Source of the DNA: Parvibaculum sp.
GTDB lineage: Bacteria > Pseudomonadota > Alphaproteobacteria > Parvibaculales > Parvibaculaceae
Direction: 5' to 3'
NCBI RefSeq assembly: GCF_019635935.1
Contig: NZ_JAHBYN010000001.1
Span: 2,757,532 to 2,821,531, forward strand
DNA length: 64,000 nucleotides
Positions 7,679 through 17,413 of the stretch are shown here, piece after piece (position 1 is the stretch's first letter; each line of letters opens with the position of its first letter). The notes under the pieces were generated by a model that worked only from the letters and a program-made list of their open reading frames with translations, did not search any database and was not told the origin of the DNA. A program made the translations under genes and the position numbers.

Positions 7679-8953
7679 TCACTGCTGAACGGTCAATATG
7701 GTCTGTGGCGACAGAATATCCGATTGAGACGTTCTCATCGCAATGACCTGCGAAATGAAGGCAAACGCCTGCAATGCGAGATTCGGGCGCTTGTTCTCAT
7801 CCGGGATTGCATGTGTATTGCCGTGAAAGACAACGCTCAACGCGCCATAGTCGAAGAACGGGTCAGGCGGCAGTACGTCAATTGAGATCAACGGTTCGCC
7901 TTGTTGCCTTCCGCGCATGCCTATCACAACGTCGTTTTCGCCGGCGCATTCGACGGGCGCTTCGGGCGCCTTCCGCTGCGTACAGCGAACAATCTCGCCG
8001 AGATATTTAAGCATATCGTGTGGCGAGCGAAGGCTCAGGATCATCTGCTGTTTTGACGCATTGTTTTGTATATCGGTTGGTGGCGGCCGCTCGCCCACCG
8101 CCGAGAGAGAATACACTTGAGGCGTGGAGACGCCATTCGGAATGTTGGGTGTTCCGTTGGCTGCCAAATTGGTCGCTGAATCTACTTCGCACGCATGCAT
8201 CTCGCGTGGGCCAAAAGCTCTTTCGGTTGTTAGGTTGAAATCAGCATCTGTAACAGCCACTATCGGCATTCCCCTCCCGTCGGCGATCGTGTATCCCTTT
8301 TCAGACACGGCAACAATCTTGTCGATTGAAGCGAGATTCGCATTGTCCACAGCGAATGACTTCTTGCCGGGATTTCTTCGAAACGTTGGTTCGGCGTCAT
8401 GCAGTGCTTTCGAGAAGCATGCAAATTTCTCAAATGCGGATAGATCGCCAGGGTCATTGTCGACAGTCATTGTCGTTCTCTTGCCCTTTCCGTCATCGGT
8501 CGTCCAAACCACCTTTCTCACAGCAAGATGGAAAATAAGCGACGGGTCCCAGCCTTGGTCCATGACAATCTGGAGCGTCTGCAATTCGAGAGGGTTGATG
8601 ATCGCCGACAGGCGCTCCTTGCTTGCGATTGGCGTAATGGACATCGTGGGATTGTCCTTGTACGTCAATTTTGGCGTGAGTTTGTACGAATTTGGCGCCG
8701 CGTTTCCAAACGGCAGGTCGAGCCCAAATTCGCTCTGGACCATTACGTTGGCGGAAATGGCGTCGATTGACGTGAAGTACAGCGGATAGCCCTTGCTCGC
8801 GCGTACGACATTCAGAAGAAGCATCCTGTCGTTTGTCGTGGCAATCAGCTTGTTGTAGCTCGACGCATCGGTAACTTCCTGAAGGGCGAGATTGCAGCCC
8901 GCAAGAAAGACAAGAACGAATGGAAGGAAAGCCAACTTCAGCAGGTTACGCAT
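7679..8953 (-). CDS. Predicted lipoprotein of unknown function
   Basis: A 424-aa protein with a lipoprotein signal: basic MRNLLK, a hydrophobic core and lipobox LAGC, giving Cys20 as the acylated residue. No domain was recognised. The mature part is rich in Asn, Asp, Thr and Lys and is low in the GC-driven Ala/Arg/Gly bias of its neighbours. The DNA is visibly less GC-rich than the rest of the window, suggesting horizontal acquisition. GGGGGC before the ATG can serve as a ribosome-binding site. It stands alone between glyA and an acyl-CoA dehydrogenase gene. Export and lipidation are well supported; the role is unknown. Confidence 0.8.
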   Translation of the reverse strand: MRNLLKLAFLPFVLVFLAGCNLALQEVTDASSYNKLIATTNDRMLLLNVVRASKGYPLYFTSIDAISANVMVQSEFGLDLPFGNAAPNSYKLTPKLTYKDNPTMSITPIASKERLSAIINPLELQTLQIVMDQGWDPSLIFHLAVRKVVWTTDDGKGKRTTMTVDNDPGDLSAFEKFACFSKALHDAEPTFRRNPGKKSFAVDNANLASIDKIVAVSEKGYTIADGRGMPIVAVTDADFNLTTERAFGPREMHACEVDSATNLAANGTPNIPNGVSTPQVYSLSAVGERPPPTDIQNNASKQQMILSLRSPHDMLKYLGEIVRCTQRKAPEAPVECAGENDVVIGMRGRQQGEPLISIDVLPPDPFFDYGALSVVFHGNTHAIPDENKRPNLALQAFAFISQVIAMRTSQSDILSPQTILTVQQ

Positions 8954-9101
8954 TGGAGCCCCCGAATGCGATGTGCCGGATACTGAATACTAGGACTCGT
9001 CCTTGTACGGAAGTCAAACCCAAATAGTGTTTTACACGCCCACCCAATTCGGGCAGCGTCTTTACCGGTCGGTCCTGTGAATTAGATGGCGGACCCGGGC
9101 C

Positions 9102-10283
9102 TCAAAGCCCCAATATCCGCTTGGCGATGATGTTCTTCTGGATTTCGTTCGAGCCGCCATAGATCGATTGCGCCCGCGCCCCGAGATAGCGCGCCACCGA
9201 TGGCGCGGCGCCGGCCGGCAGCGCGGTGTTGTGCGTCCAGCCGGGTGCCACCGCGTCCGGGAAGGTGGGCAGGGCATAGAGCCCGTAGGCCTCCATGCCG
9301 AGCTCGGTAATGTCCTGGGCGAGTTCCGTGGCGATGATTTTCAGGATCGAGGATTCGTTGCCCGGCGCGCCGCCCTCGGCGACCGATGAAAGCGTCCGCA
9401 GCACGGTGATTTCGAGCGCGTCGAGCCGCGTTTCGAGGGTGCCGAGCTTGGCCGCGAATGCCGGGTCGGCCAGAAGAGCGCGCGCCTGCGCGACGCTGCG
9501 AATATCGGCAAGCTGTTTCCGCTTGCCCGCCACATGCGCGTAAGACGTGCGCTCGTGGCCCAGCAGGTAGTTGGCGTAGTGCCAGCCCTTGCCTTCCTCG
9601 CCGATGCGGTTTTCGGCCGGCACGCGCACATTCTCGAAGACGACACTGTTGAGCGCATGTTTGCCGTCGATGGTGATGATCGGATGCACCGTGATCCCCG
9701 GCGTCTTCATGTCGATCAGCAGGAAGCTGATGCCCTCCTGCTTCTTTTCCTCGTGGCTGGTGCGCAGCAGGCAGAAAATCCAGTCGGCATGTTGCCCGAG
9801 GCTGGTCCAGATCTTGGTGCCGTTGACGATGTAGTCGTCGCCGTCGCGTTGAGCGCTCGCCTGCAGCGAGGCGAGGTCGGAGCCCGAGCCGGGCTCCGAA
9901 TAGCCCTGCGCCCAGAAAGTGGTGCTGTCGAGAATGCCGGGCAGGAAGCGCTTCTTCTGTTCGTCCGTACCGAAAGTGTAGATGACGGGCCCCACATAAA
10001 GCAGGCCCATCGGCACGACGTTCAGCGCGCCCGCGCGCTCAAGCTCCTCGTCGAAGATATATTTCTCGTTCGCCGTCCAGCCGGTGCCGCCATCCGCCTT
10101 CGGCCAGTTGACGGCAAGCCATCCCTTGGCCGCCATCGCGCGCTCGGATGTCTGGTAATCGGCTTTCGCGGGCGACGCGCCCGACGCCATCTTCTCCACG
10201 ATCTCGCGCGGATATTCGTTCTCGAAGAAGTCCCGCACCTTCATGCGGAACTGTTCGTCCTTTTCGGAGAAGGAGAAGTCCAT
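9102..10283 (-). CDS. Acyl-CoA dehydrogenase
   Basis: A 393-aa FAD-dependent flavoenzyme that introduces a trans-2 double bond into acyl-CoA. Evidence: N-terminal helical domain MDFSFSEKDEQFR, the FAD/substrate segment GYSEPGSGSDLAS near residues 125-137 and KIWTSLGQHADW, and the C-terminal IYGGSNEIQKNIIAKRIL typical of the family. I chose the ATG at 10283, which gives the standard family N-terminus; a longer frame upstream reads through a terminator hairpin. The subfamily (FadE-type for branched or steroid substrates in many Actinobacteria and Alphaproteobacteria) cannot be settled. It appears monocistronic. Confidence 0.88.
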   Translation of the reverse strand: MDFSFSEKDEQFRMKVRDFFENEYPREIVEKMASGASPAKADYQTSERAMAAKGWLAVNWPKADGGTGWTANEKYIFDEELERAGALNVVPMGLLYVGPVIYTFGTDEQKKRFLPGILDSTTFWAQGYSEPGSGSDLASLQASAQRDGDDYIVNGTKIWTSLGQHADWIFCLLRTSHEEKKQEGISFLLIDMKTPGITVHPIITIDGKHALNSVVFENVRVPAENRIGEEGKGWHYANYLLGHERTSYAHVAGKRKQLADIRSVAQARALLADPAFAAKLGTLETRLDALEITVLRTLSSVAEGGAPGNESSILKIIATELAQDITELGMEAYGLYALPTFPDAVAPGWTHNTALPAGAAPSVARYLGARAQSIYGGSNEIQKNIIAKRILGL

Positions 10284-10332
10284 CTGTCTGCCGCCCGGTT
10301 TGAATTTCTGTTGGCGGCAGTCTAGCGGTCGC

Positions 10333-10372
10333 CCGCCGCAAAGCAAAAGGGCCGGTGTTTCCACCGGCCCTT
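10333..10372 (-). terminator. Intrinsic terminator, copy 1 of a 40-bp exact duplication
   Basis: On the minus strand an 11-bp perfect stem AAGGGCCGGTG/CACCGGCCCTT with a GAAA tetraloop is followed by TTTGCTTT. It terminates the 103-aa gene that ends at 10403. All 40 bp are identical to 11120-11159. Confidence 0.8.
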
Positions 10373-10402
10373 TGCCATATTCGTCGCCATTCGCCGGCTG
10401 CG

Positions 10403-10714
10403 TCAGACTTCCTGCTCGAATTGCAGCATCGCCCGCAACTCGCGCGTTGTCAGCACGTGGCCGTGGCTGCCTTTCGCATTGATGACGCGCAGCACCCGCG
10501 CCGAGCGGGCCAGCGCCTGACGCGCCGGATTGCAGCGGTTGATCTCGGGATCGGTCTCGGCGAAGGTTCGGTCCTCGACGGCCTGCAATGCCGCGTCGAT
10601 TTCGACCCGTTCGACAGCGCCGTTTTCGATCAGCCGGTCGATGATCGCGCCGACACTATGAAAAAGTCCCGCGATCATAAATTCGAGATGTCGTAACTCC
10701 TGGGCAACACTCAT
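10403..10714 (-). CDS. Hypothetical 103-aa cytoplasmic protein
   Basis: I do not recognise this protein. It is 103 aa, mostly helical in character, acidic at the end, without signal peptide or membrane segment. GGGGGATT stands just before the ATG, and a strong terminator follows 30 bp after the stop, which together support a real single-gene transcription unit. Its composition agrees with the host chromosome. No neighbour suggests a role. Confidence 0.65.
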   Translation of the reverse strand: MSVAQELRHLEFMIAGLFHSVGAIIDRLIENGAVERVEIDAALQAVEDRTFAETDPEINRCNPARQALARSARVLRVINAKGSHGHVLTTRELRAMLQFEQEV

Positions 10715-10784
10715 TCAATCCCCCGCATTTGGCCGCGCGGCAGCCTCCGCACCCCTGCCAGGGCGCCGCACAAACGCTTAATTA

Positions 10785-11110
10785 TTGGTCAGATGATTTG
10801 GTTACTCGGGCCGTCTACAATCAATAGAGTTAAGTATAGCAAATTTATCAAGAAAAACAAGCACTTCGGATAGGTGCAATTTGCATAGAAATTTAAAACA
10901 TCGATTTTGTTTGTATTCCATTTCGCGATTTCTGTGGTTCCATTAGATAGTGGCGGGTGACATCGCCTCCAACATGATCTGGTGAACATAAATGCGGAGA
11001 TTGCATCCGTACTGCGCGCTCCAACACTTGTTGATTGTTTGTCACTGGAGTTTTCGTTGCCTGATGCGGCATATCGCTGAAAATTTTTTTCGGCCTTTTT
11101 CGAAATTTGT
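10785..11110. other. AT-rich intergenic strip without a supportable gene
   Basis: About 325 bp between the 103-aa gene and groEL are strikingly AT-rich compared with the surroundings, with several A and T runs (for example around 10840-10920 and 11085-11105). Open frames crossing it run into the duplicated terminator and have no ribosome-binding sites, so I do not call a gene. It may be a remnant of inserted DNA or carry a small RNA. Confidence 0.5.
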
Positions 11111-11119
11111 CCGCCGCGT

Positions 11120-11159
11120 CCGCCGCAAAGCAAAAGGGCCGGTGTTTCCACCGGCCCTT
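11120..11159 (-). terminator. groEL terminator, copy 2 of a 40-bp exact duplication
   Basis: The same 11-bp GC-rich stem with GAAA tetraloop and T-rich tail as at 10333-10372, here 32 bp downstream of the groEL stop. It is the natural terminator of the groESL operon and therefore probably the original copy. Confidence 0.85.
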
Positions 11160-11191
11160 CGCTTGTCTCTCGGATGAGAGGCGGGACTTCC

Positions 11192-12865
<1,674 letters not shown>

Positions 12866-12948
12866 TCATGAAACGGAACGAGCGGTCGCGTCGGCCTTCA
12901 TGGGGGAACCCATGAAAAAAGCCCGCGACCGGTATCCGGTTGCGAGCC

Positions 12949-13263
12949 TTACGCAGCGGCTTTCTTTTTGGCCGCGCCTTCCAGCACACCCATGATGTCG
13001 GACTCTTTCATGATCAACAGGTCTTCCCCGTCGATCTTGACCTCGGTGCCCGACCACTTGCCGAAGATCACGCGGTCGCCGGGCTTTACGTCCGGCGCGA
13101 CGATCTTGCCGTCGTCGCCGCGGGCGCCCGGGCCCACCGCGACCACTTCGCCCTGGGAGGGCTTTTCCTGCGCCGTGTCGGGGATGATGATCCCGCCGGC
13201 GGTCCTGGATTCTTCCTCGACCCGGCGAACAACGACGCGGTCATGCAGAGGACGGAATTTCAT
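12949..13263 (-). CDS. groES: Co-chaperonin GroES (10 kDa)
   Basis: A 104-aa lid of the GroEL chamber: [16 protein letters not shown] start, the mobile loop around [15 protein letters not shown] (GroEL-contacting residues III) and [20 protein letters not shown]. The ATG at 13263 has AGGAGA 9 bp upstream; an in-frame extension to 13335 would run back into the CIRCE element and is rejected. First gene of the groESL operon. Confidence 0.97.
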   Translation of the reverse strand: MKFRPLHDRVVVRRVEEESRTAGGIIIPDTAQEKPSQGEVVAVGPGARGDDGKIVAPDVKPGDRVIFGKWSGTEVKIDGEDLLIMKESDIMGVLEGAAKKKAAA

Positions 13264-13324
13264 CTCTGGCTTCTCCTGTGTCCCAACCGCTAAATTGCGG
13301 AAAATCTTTGATTTTTTAGCCCTG

Positions 13325-13351
13325 TTAGCACTCAAGCGAAGTGAGTGCTAA
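13325..13351 (-). promoter_or_regulatory. CIRCE operator of groESL
   Basis: The perfect inverted repeat TTAGCACTC-N9-GAGTGCTAA, the classical HrcA-binding CIRCE element, lies 62 bp upstream of the groES start. It indicates HrcA repression relieved on heat stress. Confidence 0.97.
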
Positions 13352-13363
13352 AGGCGCTGTGGA

Positions 13364-13392
13364 CAAATAGGAGCCCGCAAGCCCGCTGTCAA
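13364..13392 (-). promoter_or_regulatory. Predicted groESL promoter
   Basis: On the minus strand TTGACA (13392-13387) and TATTTG (13369-13364) are spaced 17 bp apart, placing the start site just before the CIRCE element, where HrcA would block transcription. Confidence 0.65.
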
Positions 13393-13453
13393 GCGGGGCA
13401 GGGGCGGGACCGGGTGGTTTTTGGCGTATTGCGGGGCGCGCGCAGGGGGCCCG

Positions 13454-14062
13454 TCAGGCCCTCAAGCCCCGAAGCGTCATCCGCATGATGGCGGCCAGCC
13501 GCGCCTTGAAAGTGGCCTCGTCCGGCGACTTCTCGGCGCCATAGGCGGCCGCGATCAGGGCGTCCATGGCGGCCTCGGGGGCGAGCCCCGCCGCTTTCGG
13601 GTTGAGCTCGCCGCGCGCCGTGCCCTCGCGGATCAGCTTCAGCACCGCATTGCGGAACTGCTGCGTCACCGGCTCGAAATGGTCGGTCTTCAGCCGGCTG
13701 CTCGATTCCATCAGCTCCGCCGCATGCGGGCTTGAAAGCACCCAGCGATAGGCAAAGCCGAACTTCGCCTCCATCAGCGCGGTCAGCTTCGGCTCCAGCG
13801 GCAGGTCCAGCGCCTCGGCCGCGCTCACGCCCTCGGCGATCTGTTCGGCAAGCGAGCGGCAGATCGCCTCGAACAGCTCGTCCTTGCTGCTGAAATAGAG
13901 ATAGAGCGTGCCCTTGGCGACGGCCGCCGCCCGCGCGATGTCCTCCATCGAGGTGCGCCGGTAGCCGTAATGCCGGAACAGATCGAGCGCGGCCTCGACG
14001 ATGAGGTCCCGCTTGTCCGTTCCCGGTTTTTGCGCGGCCGCGCTGCCTTGTGCTTTCGCCAT
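13454..14062 (-). CDS. TetR/AcrR family transcriptional regulator
   Basis: A 202-aa regulator. The helix-turn-helix lies near residues 20-65 (DLIVEAALDLFRHYGYRRTSMEDIAR followed by VAKGTLYLYFSSKDEL). The C-terminal half is a helical ligand-binding domain. The ATG at 14062 gives a normal-length protein; the frame continues far upstream without good starts. No obvious target operon adjoins it: groES is in tandem downstream and a small secreted protein gene lies upstream on the same strand. Confidence 0.83.
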   Translation of the reverse strand: MAKAQGSAAAQKPGTDKRDLIVEAALDLFRHYGYRRTSMEDIARAAAVAKGTLYLYFSSKDELFEAICRSLAEQIAEGVSAAEALDLPLEPKLTALMEAKFGFAYRWVLSSPHAAELMESSSRLKTDHFEPVTQQFRNAVLKLIREGTARGELNPKAAGLAPEAAMDALIAAAYGAEKSPDEATFKARLAAIMRMTLRGLRA

Positions 14063-14094
14063 GATCCGTCTGAAACCCAGTTGCTCTCGGCAGC

Positions 14095-14340
14095 CTACCG
14101 CCGGATGCTGGCCGGGCAAACCCTGCCGGCGGCCACCACGACGGTCCGCACCGTCTCGCCGCAATTGTAATAGCAGTATTTGCGCGCGCCCGCCCGCTGC
14201 TCGCCGCTGAGCGAACAGCTCGCCTGCGCCGTTTGCAGGGCCGAAGGCGGCTTGCTGATTTCGGCCTCTGCCGGCATCCCCGTCATCGCGCCCGAAAGCG
14301 AGGCAAGCACCACAAGCCCCGAAAGCGTTATCGATTCCAT
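14095..14340 (-). CDS. Small cysteine-containing secreted protein
   Basis: An 81-aa protein with an N-terminal hydrophobic signal (MESITLSGLVVLASLSGAMTG) and predicted cleavage near the AEA at about 24-26. The mature part has four or more cysteines (ASCSLSG, KYCYYNCGETVRT, GRVCP) suggesting disulfides in the periplasm. A GGGGG tract precedes the ATG. Similar CYYNCG-type small proteins occur in Rhizobiales by my recollection, without known function. It ends 32 bp upstream of the tetR start and could share its transcript. Confidence 0.62.
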   Translation of the reverse strand: MESITLSGLVVLASLSGAMTGMPAEAEISKPPSALQTAQASCSLSGEQRAGARKYCYYNCGETVRTVVVAAGRVCPASIRR

Positions 14341-14475
14341 TTTCACACACCCCCTGCAATACAAGTAACCGGCCAGACCCTAACATATTGCATGGCGCCT
14401 GCCGCAATCCCCGGTTTGTATGCCGTGCCCTCAGCACTTAGGATGCGCCCCGCAAATCAAGCGGGGAGAGGCGGC

Positions 14476-15621
14476 ATGAACGGCGCATTGGAAACCAACC
14501 GGGCCCTGATCGGCGAGCCGGGATCGCGCGCGAAGCTGGCGACGCCCGCCCTGGTGCTCGACCTCGACGCCTTCGAGCGCAACGTCGCGCTGATGGCCGC
14601 GCATTGCCGGACGGGCGGCCTTGCGCTGCGCCCTCACGCCAAGACGCACAAATCGGTGGCCATTGCGAAGGCGCAGATCGCCGCCGGCGCGCTCGGCATC
14701 TGCTGCGCCAAGCTCGGCGAGGCGGAAGCGATGGCCGCAGGCGGCATCGAAAGCATCCTCATCACCTCGCCCGTCGTCACCGCGCAGGGCATCGCGCGTC
14801 TCGCGGCGCTCAACGCAAAAATCCCGGACCTGATGGTCGTCGTCGACAACGCGCTCAATGTCCGCGCGCTCGCCGCCGCCGCGACGGCGGAAGCCGGCCG
14901 CCCGCAGAAAGTCCTGATCGATCTCGATGTCGGCCTGCACCGCACCGGCATCCGCCCCGGCGAGGATGCGCTCGAACTCGCCGAGCTGATCGACGCTGCC
15001 GATACGCTCGAACTGAAAGGTCTCCAGGCTTATGCCGGCCACCTGATGCATATTCACGACTTCGCCGAACGCCGCGAAAAGTCGCTGGCCGCCATGACGA
15101 CGCTCGGCGAAATGCGCGACGCGCTGAAGCAGAAGGGCATGTGCTGCGACATCGTCTCGGGCGGCGGCACCGGCACCTACAACATCGACCCGGAAGCGAA
15201 CGTGCTGACCGAGCTTCAGGGCGGCTCCTACATCTTCATGGACAAGCAATATAACGACGTCGCGCTCGGCAACGGCGCGACCTTCCCCTTCGAAACCTCG
15301 CTCTCGGTGCAGATGACGGTGGTCTCGGCCAACACCAAAAATCTCGCCACCACCGATGCCGGCTTCAAATCCTTCTCCACCGACGCCGACCCGCCCATGC
15401 TGCTGTCCGGCGCGCCGGAAGGGGCGGGCTACTTCTTCTTCGGCGACGAACAGGGCGGCGTCCTGCTCCCCGACGGTGCCAGGCTCGAAATCGGCAGCAC
15501 ACTGACGGCCATGACCCCGCATTGCGACCCGACGGTGAACCTCTACGACGCCTACCACGTGGTCCGCGGTGACACCCTCGTCGACATCTGGCCGATAGAG
15601 GCGCGCGGCCGCAGCGCGTAG
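14476..15621 (+). CDS. DSD1-family PLP-dependent enzyme (D-threonine aldolase / 3-hydroxy-D-aspartate aldolase-like)
   Basis: A 381-aa fold-type III PLP enzyme. The alanine-racemase-like barrel begins ATPALVLDLDAFERN, with the PLP lysine K56 in LRPHAKTHKS. The C-terminal metal-binding His-Cys pair is in PHCDPTVNLYD, typical of D-threonine aldolases and D-serine/hydroxyaspartate dehydratases. Activity on D-beta-hydroxy amino acids is therefore likely; aldolase versus dehydratase cannot be decided. GGGGAGAGG precedes the ATG at 14476. Single gene, followed by the palindromic repeat. Confidence 0.83.
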   Translation: MNGALETNRALIGEPGSRAKLATPALVLDLDAFERNVALMAAHCRTGGLALRPHAKTHKSVAIAKAQIAAGALGICCAKLGEAEAMAAGGIESILITSPVVTAQGIARLAALNAKIPDLMVVVDNALNVRALAAAATAEAGRPQKVLIDLDVGLHRTGIRPGEDALELAELIDAADTLELKGLQAYAGHLMHIHDFAERREKSLAAMTTLGEMRDALKQKGMCCDIVSGGGTGTYNIDPEANVLTELQGGSYIFMDKQYNDVALGNGATFPFETSLSVQMTVVSANTKNLATTDAGFKSFSTDADPPMLLSGAPEGAGYFFFGDEQGGVLLPDGARLEIGSTLTAMTPHCDPTVNLYDAYHVVRGDTLVDIWPIEARGRSA

Positions 15622-15655
15622 GAGCCGTGCAGAGCTTCCGTTGATTGTCGCGTCA

Positions 15656-15837
15656 CTTCCACCCGCCCCTGGGGGGCGGGTCGAAATTCGCTACGCGAAT
15701 TTCGGGGCGGGGGAAAGCGTCACGTGACGGGGCCAGTCGCGGCACTGGAACCCGCCGTGTCCACCCCAACCCCGCCCCGTAATTTGTGCCGCTGACGCGC
15801 CCCAAATTCCGACCCTCCCCCAAGGGGAGGGTGGTAG
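15656..15837. repeat. Palindromic extragenic element, copy A (~180 bp), adjacent to DUF559 gene
   Basis: The outer arms are GC-rich hairpins (CCGCCCCTGGGGGGCGGG on the left, CCCTCCCCCAAGGGGAGGG on the right). Next inward is a left stem-loop (AAATTCGCTACGCGAATTT) followed by GGGGCGGGG. On the right CCCCGCCCCG precedes a weaker AATTTG...CAAATT stem. The middle ~50 bp is variable. The layout and length match the element at 53156-53335. Its right end is 10 bp from the DUF559 start. It looks like a non-coding mobile or REP/BIME-like repeat. Confidence 0.75.
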
Positions 15838-15846
15838 ATTGACAAC

Positions 15847-16209
15847 ATGACCCAAGCACAGGCGCGTCATCTCAGAAAAAGCATGACAGATGCGGAGCGC
15901 CGCCTCTGGAGCCGATTGCGAAACAACGCGCTGGGATTCCATTTCAGGCGTCAGCATCGCATCGGAATCTACATCGTTGATTTTGTCTGCCTTGAGCGCA
16001 AGCTCGTCGTTGAAGTCGATGGCGGACAGCACAATGAGCCAGCGGGCCTTGCGCACGACACGCGCCGGACGAATTGGCTCAACAATGAGGGCTATGCGGT
16101 GCTGCGTTTCTGGAACAATGATGTACTGCTCAAGACAGACGAGATTGTCGAGACGATCTGGCACGCGTTGGGAAAACAGCGGAACGATCTTCCGCCTGCG
16201 GTCGACTAG
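15847..16209 (+). CDS. DUF559 domain protein (Vsr-like endonuclease fold)
   Basis: A complete 120-aa DUF559 protein, related to very-short-patch-repair and other PD-(D/E)xK nucleases. It has the LRKSMTDAERRLWSRLRN opening, FRRQHRIGIYIVDFVC, then LVVEVDGGQH with the Asp and Glu/Asp residues expected at the active site, and a final GYAVLRFWNNDVL strand. The family is widespread in Alphaproteobacteria, often as stand-alone genes whose job is unknown. Its start is 10 bp from a large palindromic repeat, hinting that nuclease and repeat belong together, as with RAYT transposases and REPs. No restriction or defence partner is nearby. Confidence 0.88.
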   Translation: MTQAQARHLRKSMTDAERRLWSRLRNNALGFHFRRQHRIGIYIVDFVCLERKLVVEVDGGQHNEPAGLAHDTRRTNWLNNEGYAVLRFWNNDVLLKTDEIVETIWHALGKQRNDLPPAVD

Positions 16210-16233
16210 ACGACCACCTGCCGCCCGAAAACC

Positions 16234-17406
16234 TCACCCCCGCCCCATCTCCTTCCCAAGCCTCTCCCACAGCGCCCCGCAATCGACAACCGTCCCCTCG
16301 CGCATCGCGCGGTCGACCGCCATCACGGTCAGCCCCGCCACCATCGCGTCCTGCACCTGCACCGGGAAGGGCGCGCCTTCGAGCAGATGCGCGGCAAGGT
16401 CGCGCCCCATCGCAGGGTCCGAGCCGTAATGCGCTTCCGGCCCGAGCCCCATATCCTCCGTCTGCGGATCGTCAAGCCCCAGCGCGTCGCGGAAGGAGAG
16501 CCGGTTGGTCACGAGATCGGCCTCCATCGCGCCCCCCGTCCCGGCGAAATACCAGCGCCGCTGCATCAGCCCCGCATGGGTGTTGGCGTGAAAGGCAAGC
16601 CTGACCCCGTTCTGATATTCGACCAGCGCCACCTGGTTGTCGGCGACATCGGCGTCGGACGAGAAAACGTCGTTGCCGCCGTTCCACCCCGCCCGCCACA
16701 GCGCATAGGCCGGATCTCCGGCCGGGTAGCGCGCTTCGGCGAGCGCCGCATTCTCGGGCGTGAAGATCGTCCGCCCGCCGAAACTGGCGACGCGCGCCGG
16801 CAGCGCGCCGGCAAAAAGCCGGTAGAGATCGAAGTCGTGACAGCATTTGTCGAGCAGGAATGAGCCGCCGTGGCGCTCGTGCCGCCGCCAGTCGCGCATC
16901 AGGAAGGCGCCATGTTCGGGATGCAGATGCTCGTTTCCCTCGAAACTGACAAGCCGCCCGAAACTTTCATGCGCGAGTCGCCTTCGCACGGCGGCGACCA
17001 GCGGCGAGGAACGCAGCACCAGCCCGACGATCACCGACGCTTCGCCATGCTGGCGCAAGAGCCGCGCCAGTTCCCAGGTTTCGTCTTCGGTGCGCACCAC
17101 CGGTTTTTCCGAAAAGACGCGCACGCCGCCCGCAAGCCCCGCCTTGATGTGGTCGAGATGCAGATGATTGGGCGAACCGACCATCAACAGGTCGGGTTTC
17201 ACCGCTGCCAGCATCGCCTCGACATCCGTAAAATTTTCACCGGCCGCGATGCCGCGTTTTTCGAGCGCGCGAAGCCCCACCGGCGCCGGATCGCAATAAC
17301 CGGCGACGCGCACCCCCGGCGCCGCCGCCACAAGATGCCGGATCACGGTCGCAATCCGCTGCCCGAGCCCGGCAACGGCGATGGTCAGTGTCTGTGTGGA
17401 AGTCAT
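16234..17406 (-). CDS. Gfo/Idh/MocA family oxidoreductase
   Basis: A 390-aa NAD(P)-dependent oxidoreductase. The N-terminal Rossmann segment is TIAVAGLGQRIATVIRHL, the family EKP motif is in VFSEKPVV near residue 100, and GGSFLLDKCCHDFDLYRLF corresponds to the catalytic His/Asp region. Members act on sugars, inositols or their derivatives; the substrate is not evident. The ATG at 17406 lies 7 bp after the rsmE stop, so the two genes form an operon, though no functional link is apparent. Confidence 0.82.
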   Translation of the reverse strand: MTSTQTLTIAVAGLGQRIATVIRHLVAAAPGVRVAGYCDPAPVGLRALEKRGIAAGENFTDVEAMLAAVKPDLLMVGSPNHLHLDHIKAGLAGGVRVFSEKPVVRTEDETWELARLLRQHGEASVIVGLVLRSSPLVAAVRRRLAHESFGRLVSFEGNEHLHPEHGAFLMRDWRRHERHGGSFLLDKCCHDFDLYRLFAGALPARVASFGGRTIFTPENAALAEARYPAGDPAYALWRAGWNGGNDVFSSDADVADNQVALVEYQNGVRLAFHANTHAGLMQRRWYFAGTGGAMEADLVTNRLSFRDALGLDDPQTEDMGLGPEAHYGSDPAMGRDLAAHLLEGAPFPVQVQDAMVAGLTVMAVDRAMREGTVVDCGALWERLGKEMGRG

Positions 17407-17413
17407 GCCGCCC

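Noticed and set aside
7655..8789. Plus-strand frames opposite the lipoprotein gene
   Set aside because: They overlap a complete lipoprotein gene with signal peptide and lipobox; none has a domain or good start.
10789..11151. A 120-codon minus-strand frame in the AT-rich strip before groEL
   Set aside because: It begins inside the duplicated terminator, has no ribosome-binding site and no recognisable features.
15656..15837. Palindromic element considered as an insertion sequence end or a simple terminator
   Set aside because: No transposase or target-site duplication is seen, and the multi-hairpin layout recurs as a unit at 53156 with no T tracts.
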